From: Chelatococcus albus
Lineage (GTDB): Bacteria > Pseudomonadota > Alphaproteobacteria > Rhizobiales > Beijerinckiaceae
Direction of reading: 5' to 3'
DNA length: 64,000 nt
Assembly (NCBI RefSeq): GCF_030067675.1
Contig: NZ_JASJEV010000004.1
Span: 245,121 to 309,120 of the forward strand
This document shows positions 35,130 to 42,849 of the stretch, piece by piece. Every line of letters begins with the position of its first letter. Position 1 is the stretch's first letter. Made by a program: the position numbers and the translations under genes. Below the pieces are notes generated by a model. The model saw nothing but the letters and a program-made list of their open reading frames with translations. It ran no database searches and was not told the DNA's origin.

Positions 35130-36140
35130 ATGGCTGCTCCCACGCTCACCTCCCTCACTGATCACGTCGCCCCCCTCGCGGCGGGTGCGCATGTCACCGC
35201 CGCAGCCTGGCTCGGCGACACCGCGGCCTTTGCCCTCGGCGACGGCGCCGTCCTGCTCGTAAACGGCGGCGGGGAGAGCCGCGTCGCGGCCCACCCCGAC
35301 GGCGCCGTGCTCGTTGCGGCGAGCGGCGGCGAACGCCTGCTCACGGGCGGCGACGACGGGCGCGTGGTGGCGACGCGGGCGGACGGCACCATACAGACGC
35401 TCGCCGACGAGAAGGGCCGCTGGATCGACGCCCTGACGACCACAAAGACGGGCGCCGTTGCCTGGAGCACGGGCAAGCGCGTCACCGCCCGGGACGAGAA
35501 GGGCCGGACGCGCGGCTACGAGGCGCCGAGCACGGCGCAGGGGCTCGCCTTCGCGCCCAAGGGCTATCGTCTCGCCGTCGCCCACTACAACGGCGTGAGC
35601 CTCTGGTTCCCGAACACGGACGCCAGGCCCGAGGATCTCGCCTGGAAGGGCTCGCATCTCGACGTCACCTGGTCGCCCGACGGGAGCTTCGTCGTCACCT
35701 CGATGCAGGAGAACGCGCTGCATGGCTGGCGGCTTGCCGACAAGAAGGACATGCGCATGTCCGGCTATCCGGCGAAGACGCGCTCCTTCGCCTGGTCGGC
35801 GGACGGCGTGTGGCTGGCCACGTCGGGGGCGGACGCCGTCATCGTCTGGCCCTTCGACAAGGAGGGGCCGATGGGCCGCGCCCCGCGCGAATGCGGCGTG
35901 CGCCACGCCAAGGTATCGCGCGTCGCCTTCCATCCCAACGCCCTCGTGCTGGCTGCGGGCTACGAGGACGGCTGCATCCTCCTCATCCGCCTGACCGATG
36001 CGTCGGAACTGCTGGTGCGGCGGGCGATCGAGGGCGGCGAGAAGGGCCGCCCGATCACCGCGCTCGCCTGGGACAAGCCCGGTCGGCGCCTCGCCTTCGG
36101 CAGCGAGGGCGGCGCCGCCGGCATCCTCACGCTGCCCTGA
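35130..36140 (+). CDS. WD40-repeat protein
   Basis: 336 residues of repeated beta-propeller blades, e.g. LAFAPKGYRLAVAHYNGVSLW, VTWSPDGSFVVTSMQENALHGW and FAWSADGVWLATSGADAVIVW (each shown within 21 positions of 140-250). No signal peptide, so cytoplasmic. Similar WD40 proteins often stand beside COG0523 GTPases in Hyphomicrobiales, but the function is unknown; a scaffold role in zinc homeostasis is a guess from position. Confidence 0.8.
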   Translation: MAAPTLTSLTDHVAPLAAGAHVTAAAWLGDTAAFALGDGAVLLVNGGGESRVAAHPDGAVLVAASGGERLLTGGDDGRVVATRADGTIQTLADEKGRWIDALTTTKTGAVAWSTGKRVTARDEKGRTRGYEAPSTAQGLAFAPKGYRLAVAHYNGVSLWFPNTDARPEDLAWKGSHLDVTWSPDGSFVVTSMQENALHGWRLADKKDMRMSGYPAKTRSFAWSADGVWLATSGADAVIVWPFDKEGPMGRAPRECGVRHAKVSRVAFHPNALVLAAGYEDGCILLIRLTDASELLVRRAIEGGEKGRPITALAWDKPGRRLAFGSEGGAAGILTLP

Positions 36141-36171
36141 GCACAGTCCCGCGCCGCCGCGGGCCCCTTCC

Positions 36172-36185
36172 TTGACGCGGATCAA
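36172..36185. promoter_or_regulatory. FNR/FixK-type box
   Basis: TTGAC-GCGG-ATCAA matches the anaerobox TTGAT-N4-ATCAA at nine of ten informative positions. It is centred 75 nt before the cytochrome ATG, and a CATAGT-like -10 lies near 36203, so class II activation at about -41.5 is plausible. Confidence 0.7.
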
Positions 36186-36253
36186 GGAAGACGCCCCGCC
36201 CGCATAGTCTCGTCCGCGCGATTGTTCGATCACCAGACCATATGGAGATAACG

Positions 36254-37276
36254 ATGAAACTCGGCTGGCGCGCGGCCCTCGCTCTGGTCGCAACCGCAAC
36301 GGCTGCCGGCTTCGCCGCCGCGCGGGAGCCGGCCGCGAAGCACCAAGGCCATGTTCCGCCGAAGGTCGACCTCGGTGCCGTCGCGACGCCAGATATCGCG
36401 ACGGTGCCGGATACGCCCGAAGGCAGGGCGATCAAATACGGCTACGAGCTCGTGACCGCGACCTACGCCCACATCGGGCCGGAGGTCGCGCAGACCGAGA
36501 TGCGCTATGCGGGCAATAATCTGACGTGCCAGAGCTGCCACCTGCAGGCTGGCGCGCAGGTCTACGCCATGCCCTATGTCGGGGTGTGGGGTGCCTTCCC
36601 GCAATACCGCGCCCGCGAGAACGAGGTCTCGACCCTCGAGGAGCGCATCAACGGCTGCATGATGCGCTCCATGAACGGTAGGCCGCTGCCGCACGACTCG
36701 CGCGAGATGAAGGCCATGCTCGCCTATATGAAGTGGCTGTCGAGCGGCGTGCCCGTGGGCGCGAGCCTCGTCGGCGCCGGCACCCTCGCCATCACGGAAC
36801 CGGCCCGGGCGGCCGATCCGGCGCGCGGCGCGGCCGTCTACGCCGAGACCTGCGCCGCCTGTCACGGTGAGAACGGCCTCGGGCTGCGCAACGGCCGGGC
36901 GGGAGACGCCAAAGGCTATCAGTTCCCGCCGCTGTGGGGGCCGGACAGCTACAACACAGGCGCAGGCATGTACCGCCTGCTGACCGCCGCGGCCTTTATC
37001 AAGAACAACATGCCCGTGGGCACCACCCACGCCGCGGCTGCGCTCTCGGACGAGAACGCCTACGACGTGGCCGCCTTCATCAACAGCCAGCCGCGGCCGG
37101 AGAAGGCCGATCTCGACAAGGACTTTCCCGACCGCCGCAAGAAGCCGGTCGACGCCCCCTTCCCGCCGTGGATCGACGGTTTTGGCGCGGCGCAGCACAA
37201 GTATGGCCCCTTCGAGCCGATCCGCCGGAAGCTGCGGGAACTTGACGCCGCAGCGGCCGGACCGAAGGCCCCCTGA
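36254..37276 (+). CDS. Dihaem cytochrome c, thiosulfate dehydrogenase-like (TsdA)
   Basis: Periplasmic protein, 340 residues, with a signal peptide and two haem motifs CQSCH (about 95) and CAACH (about 202). Blocks NNLTCQSCHLQAG, VGVWGAFPQYRARENEVSTL, INGCMMRSMNGRPLP and FPPLWGPDSYNTGAGMYRLL match TsdA, which oxidises thiosulfate to tetrathionate (or the reverse). ATG 36254 is preferred over 36242 because GGAG lies between them. An FNR box upstream points to micro-oxic or anoxic expression. Confidence 0.85.
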   Translation: MKLGWRAALALVATATAAGFAAAREPAAKHQGHVPPKVDLGAVATPDIATVPDTPEGRAIKYGYELVTATYAHIGPEVAQTEMRYAGNNLTCQSCHLQAGAQVYAMPYVGVWGAFPQYRARENEVSTLEERINGCMMRSMNGRPLPHDSREMKAMLAYMKWLSSGVPVGASLVGAGTLAITEPARAADPARGAAVYAETCAACHGENGLGLRNGRAGDAKGYQFPPLWGPDSYNTGAGMYRLLTAAAFIKNNMPVGTTHAAAALSDENAYDVAAFINSQPRPEKADLDKDFPDRRKKPVDAPFPPWIDGFGAAQHKYGPFEPIRRKLRELDAAAAGPKAP

Positions 37277-37414
37277 GGCAGCGCCGGCGGCGCCACGCTG
37301 CCGGCCGCGGGCCCATGCCTGCCAAGATACTCGCGTAGCGAAGGGACGGGTCTGGAGCCGATTCGCGCCGCCCGGCGTCGGGGGCCCGGGCGTCAAAGCC
37401 AAGGAGGGGTGCGC

Positions 37415-37693
37415 ATGGCACGTTTCGGCCTCTTCCGCGCCAGCCGGCCGAAGGGCGACACGGCGGCGCTCGGGCGCGTGAAGATCTGGGTGCGCGACGC
37501 CCTGGCGCTGCCTGAGGACGTTGCGCTGGCAGTGAACGAGATCGTCTGCGCCGACCCCGCCTGCCCCGGTCTCGAGACGGTCGTCCTCGTCATGGAACCC
37601 GGCAAGAGGACGCGCGCGATCAAGTTCGCCAAGGGCGCCGAGGACGTGACCCGCGAAGACGTCGAGGTCGCTGTGGCGGACGGAGTGGAATGA
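37415..37693 (+). CDS. Conserved hypothetical small protein
   Basis: 92 residues, soluble, beginning MARFGLFRASRPKG, with a CADPACPGLETVVLVMEPG stretch (about 47) holding two closely spaced Cys. AAGGAGGGG precedes ATG 37415. I cannot assign a family; the Cys pair could bind metal. Convergent with the next gene. Confidence 0.7.
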   Translation: MARFGLFRASRPKGDTAALGRVKIWVRDALALPEDVALAVNEIVCADPACPGLETVVLVMEPGKRTRAIKFAKGAEDVTREDVEVAVADGVE

Positions 37694-37732
37694 GCGGGCG
37701 AGGCCTGTCCGCTCGTAGCCGCGTAGGCACCC

Positions 37733-38080
37733 TTACGCCTTTTCCTCGTCCCGCGCCGGCTTGCCGGCAAGCACGACGTAGAAGCCCGCGCCGTCGCGTG
37801 CCGGCAATGGGTGCAGACGCTCGATCCAGCCTCGCTTCTTGGCGTCGAGAAGCAGGCGCCCGACCGGCTGGAACAGCGTCTCTCCGCTCGTCGGCGTCGC
37901 CGGGTCGATGAGCACGGCGACGCTCTTGCGCGCCGCGAAGCGGCTCCGCTGCAGCATGTCGGCGATGGAAGCCTCCGCCTTTTCCCGCGAGACGGCGCGC
38001 AGATCGAGGATCGCCTCCGCATCCGCCCGGCCGAGGGAGCCCCGCAGCTTCGCTGCATAGTAATCGTCGAAATAAGGCAT
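37733..38080 (-). CDS. Hypothetical protein coupled to acetyltransferase
   Basis: 115 residues, soluble, mixed alpha/beta, starting MPYFDDYYAAKLRGSLG and containing KSVAVLIDPATPTSG. Not recognised. Its ATG shares one base with the stop of the preceding acetyltransferase gene (TGATG), so the two are translated together. Confidence 0.65.
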   Translation of the reverse strand: MPYFDDYYAAKLRGSLGRADAEAILDLRAVSREKAEASIADMLQRSRFAARKSVAVLIDPATPTSGETLFQPVGRLLLDAKKRGWIERLHPLPARDGAGFYVVLAGKPARDEEKA

Positions 38081-38616
38081 CAGGGTCGTTCGTCCGGCAG
38101 GCGCTCCCGCACCAGCCGGATCCAGACGGCCGGCACGTCGGCGAAGGGTTCCTCCCATCCGTCGACGATGCGGAAGCTACGTCGCAGATACCACAAAAGC
38201 GCCGAGTCGTTGACTGCCAGCACATGCACGCCGACGCGACCGCCGACCGCATTCTGCACCGCATCGACCAGTGCGGCGCCGACCCCGCGCGCCTGCGCGC
38301 GCGGGTGGACGAAGAGATACTTGATATGCCCATCCCACGGCCGGTAGTCGGCGAAGCCGACGACCTTTCCCGCCACCTCCCCGACCATTCTCGACCGCCC
38401 CGCGAGGCAGAGCGGCGAATCATCGGCAAGCAGCAGGGCGGCGTGCGGCAACCGCCGCGCATAGGAGCTCGCCAGCGCGGAGGTCGCCATGATCCGCCCA
38501 CAGGCGGCATCGTCGGCGCCGTCCCCAGTGCGCACCACAAAGGGTGCCTCCGCCCCCGGGGGCGATGGGGGCAGCGCGAGGGGAATCGGTTCATCGGGTG
38601 GGGCCATGTTTACCAT
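38080..38616 (-). CDS. GNAT-family N-acetyltransferase
   Basis: 178 residues with the acetyl-CoA binding motif VHPRAQARGVGAALVDAV (about 110) and a typical C-terminal strand. The substrate is unknown. Start MVNMAPPDEP at 38616 is the best of two close ATGs; the upstream open frame has no family support. Coupled to the following hypothetical gene. Confidence 0.8.
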   Translation of the reverse strand: MVNMAPPDEPIPLALPPSPPGAEAPFVVRTGDGADDAACGRIMATSALASSYARRLPHAALLLADDSPLCLAGRSRMVGEVAGKVVGFADYRPWDGHIKYLFVHPRAQARGVGAALVDAVQNAVGGRVGVHVLAVNDSALLWYLRRSFRIVDGWEEPFADVPAVWIRLVRERLPDERP

Positions 38617-38840
38617 GATACCCCGCACCCCTTCGCGGGTGGAGGGGGCTTGCCCGCAACAAAAGGCGGACACGCCCCCGATTTGTCCACCCGAGGGGGC
38701 GACGCAGCGAGTGCGGCACACGAGCCGTAGCGCAGGGCGCTGGACGGCTTTCGGGCCGCCACGCGCCGAGCAACCAGCCTCGGCGCATCGCCCTTCGCCT
38801 GCCGGCACCCCTCAGCCGGCGGGCGCTTCGTCAGCCGACG
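38617..38840. other. Intergenic region between hss and acetyltransferase
   Basis: 224 nt without a credible gene. It holds the hss terminator and must contain the promoter of the acetyltransferase pair; no clear -35/-10 is visible. Confidence 0.5.
38796..38825 (-). terminator. Terminator hairpin behind hss
   Basis: CGCCTGCCGGC / GCCGGCGGGCG forms an 11-bp stem with one U-G pair and an 8-nt loop, 16 nt after the hss stop on the minus strand. Confidence 0.65.
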
Positions 38841-40271
38841 TCAGCGCACGATGACGTTCCTGAACTGCCAAGGATCGTCGTGATCGACGTCCTCCGGGAA
38901 GAGGGTGCCGCGATCGACGAGGGGCGTCCAATCGGTATAGGCACCGACCACCGGTCCGAGATACGGCAGCTGAATCTGCAGGCAGCGCTTGTAATCGAGC
39001 TCGTCGGCCTCGACGATGCCGCGGTTCGGGTTCTCGAGCATCCAGATCGTGCCGGCGAGAACAGCCGACGACACCTGCAGGCCGGTGGCGTTCTGATAGG
39101 GCGCGATGCGGCGCGTCTCCTCGATGGAGAGCTGCGAACCGAACCAATAGGCATTGCGCTTGTGGCCGTAGAGCAGCACGCCGAGCTCATCGATGCCATC
39201 GACGATCTCGTTCTCATCCAGGATGTGCCACTCGTCCTGGATCTTCCACTGACCGCCGGCCATCTCGTGCAGGGACAGCACGGCGTCGTCGCAGGGATGG
39301 TAGGCGTAGTGGCAGGTCGGCCGGTAGATGACCTTCCCGCCGTCGCGCAACGTCAGGTAGTCGGCGATCGAGATCGATTCGTTGTGGGTGATGAGCCAGC
39401 CGTGCTGGGCGGTCGCCGTCGGCGTCCAGGAACGAACGCGCGTGCCCGCGCCCGGCCGCATCAGATAGATGCCGGCCCCGCAGCCGAAGTCGTGCGTACG
39501 CCCTTCTGGCGGCAGCGTGCGCTCGTGCGTGCCCCAGCCGAGCTCCGCCGGCTGCAGCCCCTCCGAAATGAAGCCGTCGACCGACCAGGTGTTGACGAAG
39601 GTGCCGCGCGGCTTGGGCGTCCTGGCGCGCTGCGTGTCGCGCTCGGCGATATGGATGCCCTTGACGCCGAGACGCATGGCGAGCCGCGCCCAGTCGTCGC
39701 GGCTCTGCGGCTCGCCCGCCTGATGGCCGAGATCGGCGGCGAGGTTCATCAGCGCCTGCTTGACGAACCAGGACACCATGCCGGGGTTGGCGCCGCAACA
39801 GCTCACTGCAGTCGGCCCGCCGGGGGAGGCGCGGCGCAGATCAAGCACCTGCTCACGCAGGGCGTAGTTGGAGCGTTGCGAGGCCGTTAGGCGGCTATCG
39901 GTGTAGAAGCCTGCCCAAGGCTCGGCCACCGTGTCGATGTAGAGGGCGCCGAGTTCCTTGGCGAGCCGCATGATGGCGACCGATGACACCTCGACCGAGA
40001 GGTTGACGATCAGACCCGGCCCGGGCCCCACGGTGAGCAGCGGCTTCAGGACCTCGTCGAAGTTCTCGCGCATGATCGCTGTCTTGATGAAGCGGATGCC
40101 GCGCTCGTCGAGAAGGTGGCGATCCTTGTCCTCGGGATCGATCACCACGAACTTCGCCTTGTCGTGCGCGATGTGCCGCTCGATGAGCGGCAGCGTGCCC
40201 TTCCCGATCGAGCCGAAGCCGATCATCACGATCGGGCCGTCGAAACGGGCGTGGACGGGCCAGTTGGTCAT
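38841..40271 (-). CDS. hss: Homospermidine synthase
   Basis: Makes sym-homospermidine from two putrescines with NAD, 476 residues, the common long polyamine of Hyphomicrobiales. The Rossmann start PIVMIGFGSIGKGTLPLI, CCGANPGMVSWFVKQAL, PRGTFVNTWSVDGF and the C-terminal QIQLPYLGPVVGAYTDW are typical. AGGAG precedes ATG 40271. Together with odc upstream it gives ornithine to putrescine to homospermidine. Confidence 0.95.
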   Translation of the reverse strand: MTNWPVHARFDGPIVMIGFGSIGKGTLPLIERHIAHDKAKFVVIDPEDKDRHLLDERGIRFIKTAIMRENFDEVLKPLLTVGPGPGLIVNLSVEVSSVAIMRLAKELGALYIDTVAEPWAGFYTDSRLTASQRSNYALREQVLDLRRASPGGPTAVSCCGANPGMVSWFVKQALMNLAADLGHQAGEPQSRDDWARLAMRLGVKGIHIAERDTQRARTPKPRGTFVNTWSVDGFISEGLQPAELGWGTHERTLPPEGRTHDFGCGAGIYLMRPGAGTRVRSWTPTATAQHGWLITHNESISIADYLTLRDGGKVIYRPTCHYAYHPCDDAVLSLHEMAGGQWKIQDEWHILDENEIVDGIDELGVLLYGHKRNAYWFGSQLSIEETRRIAPYQNATGLQVSSAVLAGTIWMLENPNRGIVEADELDYKRCLQIQLPYLGPVVGAYTDWTPLVDRGTLFPEDVDHDDPWQFRNVIVR

Positions 40272-40338
40272 TCTTCAGAACTCCTGGGTTGGGCTGTGCA
40301 TGTCCCTCCTTCGGGACGGCCGGACCGGCAAGACGCGG

Positions 40339-40367
40339 GCGCCGCACGATTCCGGCTCGTGCGGCGC
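40339..40367 (-). terminator. Terminator hairpin behind the broken acetyltransferase
   Basis: GCGCCGCACGA / TCGTGCGGCGC, an 11-bp perfect stem with a 7-nt loop, lies 26 nt beyond the restored stop codon of the acetyltransferase and before hss. Confidence 0.75.
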
Positions 40368-40392
40368 TCGTCAACGGCAAAAGCCACGTGAA

Positions 40393-40964
40393 TCAGGCCG
40401 CTCGGGGCAGCGTGCGCAGCTTCGACGTGCCGCCGGCTGCAAGCAAGGCGGCGAAGTCGGGCAGCGGTGCGCGCGCGCCCGTGGGGCTGACCAGCACGCG
40501 CGCGCCATCGAGCGCGCCGGGCTTGATCTCAAGGGCAAGGAAGCGATCGCGCGCATAGGGACCCGGCAGCCACAAGGCCCCGTCCTTTCCGCCGAGAAGC
40601 CGAAGCGCGCGTAATAGGGCGCGTCGCCGACCAGGATCACCGCCTGGTGTCCGGCCGCCGCCGCCCGCCCGAGCGCCTCGCGCACGAGCCGGGCACCGAG
40701 CCCGAGCGAGCGCGCCTCGGGCGCGACGGCCAGCGGCCCGAGCATGAGCGCGGGCCGCCCGGGTCCGGCCGTGACATGCCAGAGGCGCACCGTGCCGACG
40801 AACGCATCGCCAACGGCGGCGGTGAGCGCCAGTCCGTCAGCCGGCAAACGGCCCTCGCGCAGCCGCTCGCAGGTCTTCTGGAAGCGCGCCGGGCCGAAGG
40901 CGAGCTCGAGCAACGCCTCGCGGGCGGTGACGTCGGCCGCCGTCTCTTCGCGAATGACGATCAT
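40393..40964 (-). pseudogene. GNAT N-acetyltransferase interrupted by a 1-nt frameshift
   Basis: The frame from ATG 40964 (AAGGA upstream) reads a normal acetyltransferase: MIVIREETAADVTAREALL, LGPLAVAPEARSLGLGARLV, VGDAPYYARFGFSAERTG. There the protein sense breaks and continues in another frame as LWLPGPYARDRFLALEIKPG to a stop at 40393. The join falls at a run of four G (about 40577-40580); one added G would restore about 190 residues, and the total length of 572 nt is exactly one short of a multiple of three. Either a recent pseudogene or a sequence error. Confidence 0.85.
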
Positions 40965-41033
40965 GGTTGCATCCTTCCCCGCCCCGGCCATGCGGCGGGG
41001 CGTTCGCGAAACCGGACAGGATCCGTGAGGAAG

Positions 41034-41056
41034 GGGAGCCGGGCGGGCCGGCTCCC
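41034..41056 (-). terminator. Terminator hairpin behind odc
   Basis: GGGAGCCGG / CCGGCTCCC, a 9-bp stem with a 5-nt loop, 35 nt after the odc stop on the minus strand. Confidence 0.75.
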
Positions 41057-41090
41057 GTGGCGGTGCCGCGCGGCGTCGCCGCCGCGGCCG

Positions 41091-42224
41091 TCAGATGTGG
41101 TAGGCCTTCAGGGGCGGGAAGCCGTTGAAGGCGACGGCCGAATAGGTCGTCGTGTAGGCGCCCGTGCCCTCGATCAGCACCTTGTCGCCGATCTCCAGGC
41201 TGACGGGAAGGAGATAGGGCTCCTTCTCGTACATGACGTCGGCGGAGTCGCAGGTCGGCCCGGCGAGCACGCTCGGCACGAGGATGTCGCCGTCGCGCGG
41301 CGTGCGGATCGGATAGCGGATCGCCTCGTCCATCGTCTCGGCGAGCCCGCCGAACTTGCCGATGTCGAGATAGACCCAGCGCACCTCGTCCGGGGCATCG
41401 CTCTTCCTGGACACGAGCACGACCTCGGCCTCGATGATGCCGGCATTGCCGACCATGCCGCGGCCGGGCTCGATGATCGTCTCCGGAAGGGCATTGCCGA
41501 AGTGCCGGCGCAGCGCCTGGAAGATCGAGGCGCCATATGCCTCGACCGCCGGCACGTCCCTCAGGTACTTCGTCGGGAAGCCACCGCCGAGATTGACCAT
41601 CGACAGCGTGATGCCGCGCTCGGCGCATTCGCGGAAGATCGCCGCCGCCGAGGCGAGGGCCTGGTCCCAGGCGCCGGTGTTGCGCTGCTGCGAGCCGACG
41701 TGGAAGGACACGCCATAGGCCTCGAGCCCGAGGCGATGAGCGTGCTCGAGCACATCCGCCGCCATCTCCGGCGCGCAGCCGAACTTGCGCGACAGGGGCC
41801 ACTCCGCGCCCACGCCGTCACACAGGATGCGGCAGAACACCTTGGTGCCCGGCGCGGCGCGGGCGACCTTCTCCACCTCGGCGAGGCAGTCCACCGCATA
41901 GAGGCGCACGCCCATCCCGTAGGCGCGCGCGATATCGCGCTCCTTCTTGATGGTGTTGCCGAAGGAGATGCGGTCCGGCGTGGCGCCGGCGGCGAGCCCC
42001 ATCTCGATCTCGGCGACCGAGGCGGTGTCGAAGCACGAGCCGAGCCCGGCGAGCAGCGACAGCACCTCCGGCGAGGGATTCGCCTTCACGGCATAGAACA
42101 CGCGCGTGTCGGGCAGCGACTTCGTGAACGCCAGATAGTTGTCACGCACGACGTCGAGGTCCACGACGAGGCAGGGACCGTCCTCGCGTCGGTTGCGCAG
42201 AAACTCGCGGATGCGCTCGGTCAT
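41091..42224 (-). CDS. Ornithine (lysine/ornithine-type) decarboxylase, PLP fold III
   Basis: Produces putrescine, 377 residues, alanine-racemase-fold enzyme like eukaryotic ODC. The PLP lysine is in FYAVKANPSPEV (about 47), the glycine loop in VNLGGGFPTKY, phosphate-binding EPGRGMVGNAG (about 250) and the active-site Cys in GPTCDSADV (about 330). ATG 42224 begins MTERIREFLRN. A leader of about 420 nt precedes it, see below. Confidence 0.93.
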   Translation of the reverse strand: MTERIREFLRNRREDGPCLVVDLDVVRDNYLAFTKSLPDTRVFYAVKANPSPEVLSLLAGLGSCFDTASVAEIEMGLAAGATPDRISFGNTIKKERDIARAYGMGVRLYAVDCLAEVEKVARAAPGTKVFCRILCDGVGAEWPLSRKFGCAPEMAADVLEHAHRLGLEAYGVSFHVGSQQRNTGAWDQALASAAAIFRECAERGITLSMVNLGGGFPTKYLRDVPAVEAYGASIFQALRRHFGNALPETIIEPGRGMVGNAGIIEAEVVLVSRKSDAPDEVRWVYLDIGKFGGLAETMDEAIRYPIRTPRDGDILVPSVLAGPTCDSADVMYEKEPYLLPVSLEIGDKVLIEGTGAYTTTYSAVAFNGFPPLKAYHI

Positions 42225-42644
42225 TGGCGCTCTCCCCCAACAAGCTCGAGGGGCGGCGAACCGCCCGGCATGATGCGGGTGAATGAGCTCACGCCGTCGC
42301 GCTGTGGAGACGCGACGAACGACGAGCACTCACGAACCCGACCGTGCTGCCTTGGATTGGAAAGGGGGAGCCCCGATCCGCACGCCCGGCAATGATGGAC
42401 AAGCCTCTTCGGTAACCCGCGCCGACCCTTGGACAAGCCGGCAGAGACCAAAAAAGCCCGCTCCGTCGTTGCTTTAAGCCGCGTCCCCCGCGGAGAACGG
42501 GGTGCGCCGGTTTCGCCTCCGGCTGCCGGTCAAGTGTTCGGAGCTTCAGCGACCTCTTGCGGGTCTTGCTCCGGGCGGCTGTCCGGCCTCTTGTCCGGAT
42601 GCCCACCGACCAGCACGCGACCACAGGCACGTGCGAAATTGGGC
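42225..42644 (-). ncRNA. Long structured odc leader, speF-like candidate
   Basis: From the predicted transcript start near 42644 to the odc ATG there are about 420 untranslated bases with no credible gene. Reading the minus strand there is a hairpin CCGCG-GGGGA-CGCGG near 42490, then a GC segment ending in GCTTTTTT (about 42450), one of the few T-runs in the window. Alphaproteobacterial odc (speF) genes are known to carry a conserved leader RNA called speF; length and position fit, the sequence match is not verified. Confidence 0.5.
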
Positions 42645-42650
42645 AGGGGT

Positions 42651-42679
42651 TTAATAGTATCGACGCACCCGGGTCTCAA
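42651..42679 (-). promoter_or_regulatory. Sigma70-type promoter of odc
   Basis: On the minus strand TTGAGA (42679-42674) and TATTAA (42656-42651) are separated by exactly 17 nt, one of the best promoters in the window. Confidence 0.7.
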
Positions 42680-42849
42680 GACCTTTTTCATGCCTTCCGC
42701 CACAAAAATTCGCGTGCCCCGCGCGAGGCGGCCTTGATCCTGCCGCATAGCCTCTGTGACACGACTATTCGACCCAGTGGACCGTGCCCGCGCGATCCCG
42801 TAACTGTGCCGACACATCAGCCGCCCCGTCGTCCAACGCCTTGCTTGCA
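42680..42849 (+). other. Upstream region of second OpgG/D gene
   Basis: 170 nt remaining of the 625-nt divergent gap. It has AT-richer patches (near 42685-42712) but no clear promoter pair and no credible small gene. Confidence 0.4.

Noticed and set aside
42289..42630. 113-codon minus-strand frame inside the odc leader as a leader peptide or gene
   Set aside because: Arg/Ser-rich composition, no ribosome site and no family resemblance; overlaps a likely structured RNA.
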